Source: Gammaproteobacteria bacterium (GTDB lineage: Bacteria; Pseudomonadota; Gammaproteobacteria; Enterobacterales; Alteromonadaceae). From it: a stretch of 39,911 nt of DNA. Below are positions 35,113-39,911 of this stretch, in pieces. The notes below the pieces were generated by a model that saw only the letters and a program-made list of their open reading frames with translations, was not told the origin of the DNA and ran no database searches. Position 1 is the stretch's first letter, and every line of letters begins with the position of its first letter. Position numbers and translations under genes: made by a program. The stretch is taken from positions 1 to 39,911 of the forward strand of contig JABXID010000262.1 of the NCBI GenBank assembly GCA_013373245.1. Direction: 5' to 3'.

Positions 35113-37455
35113 ATGAAACGTCGTCAATTTTTAAAATACAGCATCGCCGCAACGGGGGCGGTAGCTATCCCAAACTTTTTAGTCGCCTGCGCGCACAAGC
35201 GCCCAGCAATAAAAGGATTAACTGCTGTAGAGCCATTTGTCTCTGATACCAAAAGGCATTGGCTAGGTAAGTCTTATTGGGGCAACCGCTTACAAGATTG
35301 GTATGTCAACAATGGTCGACTTGAGTGCCTCAATGGTCAAAAAAGCTGGGAAGTTCGTACGGTTTCGGTGTTAACACGCAGACTTTCAACCCAAAAAGGC
35401 AGTGCTAGAGTTAGAGTAAAACTGGGACAACTGGAGCCAAATAAACAAAGTTTTGCCGGCTTTTTATTAGGTGTAGGTCAAGGTGAACTGGATCAAAAAG
35501 GTTGCTCAATTGTACAGCGTTGCTCAGGAACTGGCGGCGGCATCATGGCAACAATTAATAGTAACGGTCAACTCGCTTTTAAAGACTTTTCTTCGAATAC
35601 TGACACGTTGAACTATAAAACTCTTGAATCAGCATCACCAAACTCACAGTTTAAGCCTAACGACGCTTATTACTTGGACTGTCAAATTGAGCCCAACGGC
35701 GCGTTTCACTACGATATAAAACTCACCGCTTTAAACGAACAAAATAAAGAAGTCGCCTTTGCCCTACTGCCAAAAGTAGACGCATCTGTGCTTGTCGGCG
35801 GTATTTCATTATTGTCGTCGCCGCCAGTAGGTAAGTCGGGTGGTCGATGGTGGTTCTCAGATTTAGAAACGGCAGGCGATAAAATTGAACACACAAATCA
35901 GTTTGAACTTGGTCCTGTTGTTGGTTGCATGTACTCGTTGAATCAAAGCGTATTAAAACTTACCACGCAACTAATGCCGGTCGATTTAACCAAACACAAC
36001 AAAGTTCGCCTCGATTACAAATCCAAATCATCGACGACTTGGACAAAAGGCCCAACAAGCGATATCGAAGACGGCTACGTCGGTTTATTTAGAGTAGGCA
36101 ATTGGCAATATCAGCAAACCTTTGATTATCGCATTACCTTTGCCGATAGTGACGAAACTTTGTATCAAGGTATCATCGTAAAAGATCCAGGAAAGGACAA
36201 AGAGTTAAAGATAGCGCTCTACTCCTGCATTATTCCTACATCTAAAAGTTTAGACGGGACTGAATACACTAAACTGCACCCCAGAGAAAAAGTTTTAGAT
36301 CGTTACACCAAAGAAAACATTCTTTTTCCGCACAACGAATTGATCTCCAATTGTGATCAACATGATCCAGACCTTTACTTATTTGTTGGCGACCAATACT
36401 ACGAGAGTTACCCAACACGGCATGGCAATCACACCAAAGACGCCAAGTTAGATACCCTATATCGTTGGTACTTATGGTACTGGGCATTTGCCGATTCAAT
36501 TAAAAACAAACCAAGCATTATGCTGGCGGATGATCACGATATTTTACAAGGTAATTTATGGGGTAATGAGGGCATTGATTCTCATACTGAAAAAGAATCT
36601 GACGGTGGTTATAAATGGGATAAAGAGATCGTTCGCATGGTATACCGTTGCCAACATGGTCACAACCCTGACCCGTACGACCCTACCCCAATTCGTCATG
36701 ACATTCAGGTGACCTATGGCAACTTTGTTTATGGTGGAATTGACTTTGCCCTTGTTGAAGATCGTAAGTTCAAAACCCCACCTAATTATAAAATGGACCG
36801 GAAAAATACGACTGGTGAGTTGTTAGGTGCTAGGCAAGAACAATTTTTAGCGGACTGGAAGCACATGAACCCAGGCTTGCCTAAAATATGTATTACCGCA
36901 TCCGTTTGGGGGAGCCCACAAACCACACCAAACGGCACACCTATGATTGACTATGATTCTAATGGTTATCCTGCTGATGGCCGCGAGCGTGCGGTTAAGT
37001 TGGTTTCAGATGCAAACGCGTTGGTATTAGCTGGAGACCAGCATTTGGCCATGGTGACACATCAAGGCCTAAAAGAATTCGACGACGGAGTGACTTTCTT
37101 TGCAGGGCCTGCGGCGGCGGCGTTTTGGCAACGTTGGTTTGAAGGTAACAACAAACTAAGCAACCAATACAACAATAACCCTGATACAGGTAATTTCATC
37201 GATTCGTTTGGCAATAAAATGCGTGTTATGGCCGTGGGCAATCCGAAACTGACTCATGCCGAATTCGAGTCAGGCAAAGCGGTGTCTTGGGCGAAGTTCC
37301 TGGCGGATAGACGTTTAAAAACAGAAGGCTACGGCTTAGTTCGAGTTAACCATCAAGCTCAGCAATACACCTTAGAATGCTGGGAACACGATGCTAATCC
37401 ACACACTGATAAACAAATGACTGGTTGGCCTGTCATTGTGCCATTTAAGGGATAA
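35113..37455 (+). CDS. Tat-exported PhoD-like phosphoesterase lipoprotein
   Basis: 780 residues. KRRQFLKYSIAATG is a twin-arginine motif, and LVAC (Cys ~26) after the hydrophobic stretch adds a lipobox, so it is probably folded in the cytoplasm with metal and then anchored. Residues ~45-260 form a LamG-like beta-sandwich (DWYVNNGRLECLNGQKSWEV); a short linker domain precedes a PhoD-type metallophosphoesterase with GDQYYES (~426), DDHD (~473) and GDQH (~641). PhoD enzymes hydrolyse phosphate esters. In a galactan locus the ester could be another group on the polymer, such as sulfate (inference only). It is six bases upstream of GH86 and surely cotranscribed. The Shine-Dalgarno is weak. Confidence 0.85.
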   Translation: MKRRQFLKYSIAATGAVAIPNFLVACAHKRPAIKGLTAVEPFVSDTKRHWLGKSYWGNRLQDWYVNNGRLECLNGQKSWEVRTVSVLTRRLSTQKGSARVRVKLGQLEPNKQSFAGFLLGVGQGELDQKGCSIVQRCSGTGGGIMATINSNGQLAFKDFSSNTDTLNYKTLESASPNSQFKPNDAYYLDCQIEPNGAFHYDIKLTALNEQNKEVAFALLPKVDASVLVGGISLLSSPPVGKSGGRWWFSDLETAGDKIEHTNQFELGPVVGCMYSLNQSVLKLTTQLMPVDLTKHNKVRLDYKSKSSTTWTKGPTSDIEDGYVGLFRVGNWQYQQTFDYRITFADSDETLYQGIIVKDPGKDKELKIALYSCIIPTSKSLDGTEYTKLHPREKVLDRYTKENILFPHNELISNCDQHDPDLYLFVGDQYYESYPTRHGNHTKDAKLDTLYRWYLWYWAFADSIKNKPSIMLADDHDILQGNLWGNEGIDSHTEKESDGGYKWDKEIVRMVYRCQHGHNPDPYDPTPIRHDIQVTYGNFVYGGIDFALVEDRKFKTPPNYKMDRKNTTGELLGARQEQFLADWKHMNPGLPKICITASVWGSPQTTPNGTPMIDYDSNGYPADGRERAVKLVSDANALVLAGDQHLAMVTHQGLKEFDDGVTFFAGPAAAAFWQRWFEGNNKLSNQYNNNPDTGNFIDSFGNKMRVMAVGNPKLTHAEFESGKAVSWAKFLADRRLKTEGYGLVRVNHQAQQYTLECWEHDANPHTDKQMTGWPVIVPFKG

Positions 37456-37461
37456 AAAATA

Positions 37462-39870
37462 ATGAAATATATCCATCTTATCATCTCAATCGTTTTATTA
37501 TCCATGTTAGTAGCATGTGGTGGTTCAAGTGAAAACCCTGAACAAGAAACATCAACGGAACAAGATACAAGCCCTGCTCCGTTTAGCTTTGCTGCAATCT
37601 CAGCGGCTGAACTTAACACTACGGTTACCTCAGAAACTGTGACCATCACCGGTATTAACACGGCCACTAATGTATCGATTGTTGGTGGTTCTTTTGCCAT
37701 TGACGGCGGTGACTTCACCAACTCAGCTTCTACCATAAGCAACCAGCAAACGTTACAAGTTCAACTCGTCACTGCGCCAACTAACAACACCGAAACGGTT
37801 GCAACGGTTACCGTCGGTGACGTTAATGTTAAGTTTACGGTAACTACTAAAGAAGCTCCGGCAAGTGCACAACCAACTATTATACCGGCTCCAACGGGAA
37901 CCAGAACGGTAGATATCAACTACAACGTAAGACATTCGGTAGGTGGTATAGATAGTTTCGATAGACAAAAATTTATTACCATACACTCTGAAAACACTGA
38001 GCATGATTGGTTTGATAATGACCAATTCAGTCGTAATGCAGCCAACGAGCAAGATGATCTTATAACCCACTTTTTAGACGGTTACGACGTATACCTAGGT
38101 CGCTCTACAGGCGGCATCACTTGGCATTTAAACCAAATATTAGAAGATCCAGCACGACCAGGCTTTGTTAGCGAATCTGACGCAACTTCACGCGCCAATG
38201 GAGCAAAATGGAGTTACAACAACCTGCCAGAACGCAAGCAAAGTGCTTACAACCATGAAGACCGTGCTGTAGATATGATCGTTGGCGCACAACAACACCC
38301 ATTTTGGCCAGAAGGTACGTTAACCAAAGGTTCAGGTTGGGCGTTATCTCAAACCAACACTACCGAAGAACCTCTTGGCACCGCTACAGGTCACTACATG
38401 GCTCAATACTTTTCTAAGTTCTTTGATGCAACACCTAACGACGGGATTAGAAATGGTCAAATAAAACCCAAATACGTCGAAGTGATGAACGAACCTCTTT
38501 ACGATTTAACAACCGTTCGCGATGGTGCTGACCGTGTTGAGCCAGCCGATGTATTTCGCTTTCACAATACAGTCGCCAATGAAATTCGCAAAAACAACGA
38601 TGATGTATTAATTGGGGGTTACACCACAGCGTTCCCAGATTTTGATAAGGACGATTTCCAACGTTGGTTCGACCGTGATAAACAGTTTATTGATATCGCT
38701 GGTGAAAACATGGACTTCTACTCCATTCACTTATATGACTTCCCTACCTTTAAAAACAGTGAACGATATCGCCGTGGCAGCAATGTTGAAGCCACCATGG
38801 ATATGCTAGAAAGCTATTCGCTGCGAGCTTTTGGTGAAACTCGCCCATTGGTTATATCAGAATATGGCGCACAAGTTCACGACCATATTGGTCAAGGTTG
38901 GACACCTATTCGAAATACCCATTCAATACGAGCGACAAACAGCATGTTAATGCAGTTTATGGAGCGTCCAGATATGATTTTAAAGACGATTCCATTCATT
39001 GTGGTGAAAGCTGAATGGGGAAGAAATAATGGTGTACCTTACGGGCCTCGTTTGATGATCCAAAAATTTGAACGCGATGGCGAAGGCGCAGGCGATGAAT
39101 GGGTATATTCTGATCTTGTTTTGTTCTATCAGCTATGGTCAGACGTGAAAGGTACACGTATCGACACCAAAGCAAACGACTTAGACATTCAAACCGACGC
39201 GTACATTGACGGCAATACCGCATATATTATTTTAAATAGCTTAGAATTTGACGAAACCGACGTTGCCCTCAACCATTTAGGCTTAGGAAATAACACCATC
39301 ACTTCCGTCACGATTGATCACCTTACCACCAAACAAGACGGCACGTCAGGTTCGGTGATAGAAACCACCACTTACAATGAATTACCAAGTACTGTTGAGC
39401 TCGATGCTGAAGCGACGATGATCATTAAAGTTGAATTTGGCGATGACTTGAGTATTGACCAGTCGCTGACGGAGTCAAAATATTATTCAGATGCGCATAT
39501 TGAAGACATCAATAAGGACGAAGCCATCACGGTTAACATCAACAATGTCAGTGTACCCTCGCAAGGCGAAGCGGTATTAAGATTAGCCGTTGGCAGAACC
39601 CATTCACTATCCCTCACGCCTTATGTCGAGATCAATGGTCATGCGATAGCGATACCAGAAGATTTTCGAGGTTACGACCAAAAACAGGGTCGCACTAAGT
39701 CGGGCCGCGATAATTTCTACGGCGTGATTGAAGTTCCTGTGCCACTTGAACATCTTTCGCAAAGTAATGAAATAACCATCACCTTTGATGACGATGGTGG
39801 CAAGCTCGCCAGTGCCGCATTACAAGTGTTTGAGAGTTCAATCGTGCTGAATCGATTTACCACTAACTAA
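37462..39870 (+). CDS. GH86 beta-agarase/beta-porphyranase lipoprotein
   Basis: 802 residues, lipobox LVAC (Cys ~19). A Ser/Thr-rich linker and a short beta domain (~40-130) precede the GH86 barrel (from RTVDINYNVRHSVGGIDSFDRQKF, ~148), with acid/base E344 in EVMNEP and nucleophile E467 in VISEYG. Two C-terminal beta-sandwich domains follow; the last (~680-795) matches the start of the partial protein at bases 1-345. GH86 enzymes are endo-acting on agarose or porphyran; which one cannot be told here. It is cotranscribed with the PhoD-like gene. Confidence 0.92.
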   Translation: MKYIHLIISIVLLSMLVACGGSSENPEQETSTEQDTSPAPFSFAAISAAELNTTVTSETVTITGINTATNVSIVGGSFAIDGGDFTNSASTISNQQTLQVQLVTAPTNNTETVATVTVGDVNVKFTVTTKEAPASAQPTIIPAPTGTRTVDINYNVRHSVGGIDSFDRQKFITIHSENTEHDWFDNDQFSRNAANEQDDLITHFLDGYDVYLGRSTGGITWHLNQILEDPARPGFVSESDATSRANGAKWSYNNLPERKQSAYNHEDRAVDMIVGAQQHPFWPEGTLTKGSGWALSQTNTTEEPLGTATGHYMAQYFSKFFDATPNDGIRNGQIKPKYVEVMNEPLYDLTTVRDGADRVEPADVFRFHNTVANEIRKNNDDVLIGGYTTAFPDFDKDDFQRWFDRDKQFIDIAGENMDFYSIHLYDFPTFKNSERYRRGSNVEATMDMLESYSLRAFGETRPLVISEYGAQVHDHIGQGWTPIRNTHSIRATNSMLMQFMERPDMILKTIPFIVVKAEWGRNNGVPYGPRLMIQKFERDGEGAGDEWVYSDLVLFYQLWSDVKGTRIDTKANDLDIQTDAYIDGNTAYIILNSLEFDETDVALNHLGLGNNTITSVTIDHLTTKQDGTSGSVIETTTYNELPSTVELDAEATMIIKVEFGDDLSIDQSLTESKYYSDAHIEDINKDEAITVNINNVSVPSQGEAVLRLAVGRTHSLSLTPYVEINGHAIAIPEDFRGYDQKQGRTKSGRDNFYGVIEVPVPLEHLSQSNEITITFDDDGGKLASAALQVFESSIVLNRFTTN

Positions 39871-39878
39871 CACATAAT

Positions 39879-39911
39879 CCCCCCTGCGTTTAGCCATGCT
39901 ACTCACGGGGG
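39879..39911 (+). terminator. possible terminator cut by the window end
   Basis: CCCCCC (39879-39884) faces GGGGG (39907-39911) just after the GH86 stop. The T-run, if present, is outside the window. Confidence 0.4.

Overview
The window looks like a red-algal galactan (agar/porphyran-type) utilisation locus from an AT-rich marine gammaproteobacterium, probably an Alteromonadales member. This rests on three GH50-type agarases, a GH16 enzyme, one complete and one partial GH86 enzyme, a long TIGR01782-like TonB-dependent receptor with a SapC-family neighbour, and a lipoprotein signal on most secreted proteins. Nothing suggests SusD or an inner-membrane transporter, and no cytoplasmic sugar catabolism is present. 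The taxonomic statement is inference from gene content.

Layout. 1-1896 (+): 3' part of a multimodular GH86-type protein (Ig-like BIG2, three copies of an unrecognised ~115-residue module, dockerin-like end). 2107-3099 (+): GH16 lipoprotein. 3167-6470 (-): GH50 followed by an overlapping SMP-30 lactonase. 6609-8954 (+): second GH50, divergent from the first. 9131-10657 (+): unrecognised lipoprotein. 10658-10843: two strong hairpins and the 3' stub of a lost GH16 gene. 10844-19827 (-): tight six-gene operon encoding BtuB-like receptor, cytochrome c, beta-propeller (sugar dehydrogenase-like), ThuA, DUF5060-type glycosidase and sulfatase. 20086-24414 (-): giant FG-GAP/UnbV lipoprotein. 24744-25457 (-): SapC. 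25624-31499 (-): TonB receptor plus surface lipoprotein. 31885-34209 (+): third GH50. 34408-35022 (+): GntR/FCD regulator. 35113-39870 (+): Tat-exported PhoD-like phosphoesterase and GH86.

How it may work together. Surface lipoproteins would bind and cut the polymer (GH16, GH86, GH50). TonB receptors import oligosaccharides, and periplasmic enzymes desulfate, hydrolyse and perhaps oxidise them. A perfect palindrome TTGTTAACAA occurs seven times, always in intergenic DNA, with near variants at three more promoters. It lies in front of nearly every transcription unit and has the TnGT/ACnA half-site form known for FadR-type GntR regulators, so the FCD regulator in the locus is the natural candidate for a locus-wide switch. 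The only unit with no such site is the unrecognised lipoprotein at 9131-10657.

Most novel candidates: the palindrome regulon; the unnamed module shared by the partial GH86 and the FG-GAP protein; and the receptor-cytochrome-propeller-ThuA-glycosidase-sulfatase operon, which resembles a periplasmic oxidative sugar-processing route. No RNA gene, insertion sequence or CRISPR array was seen.
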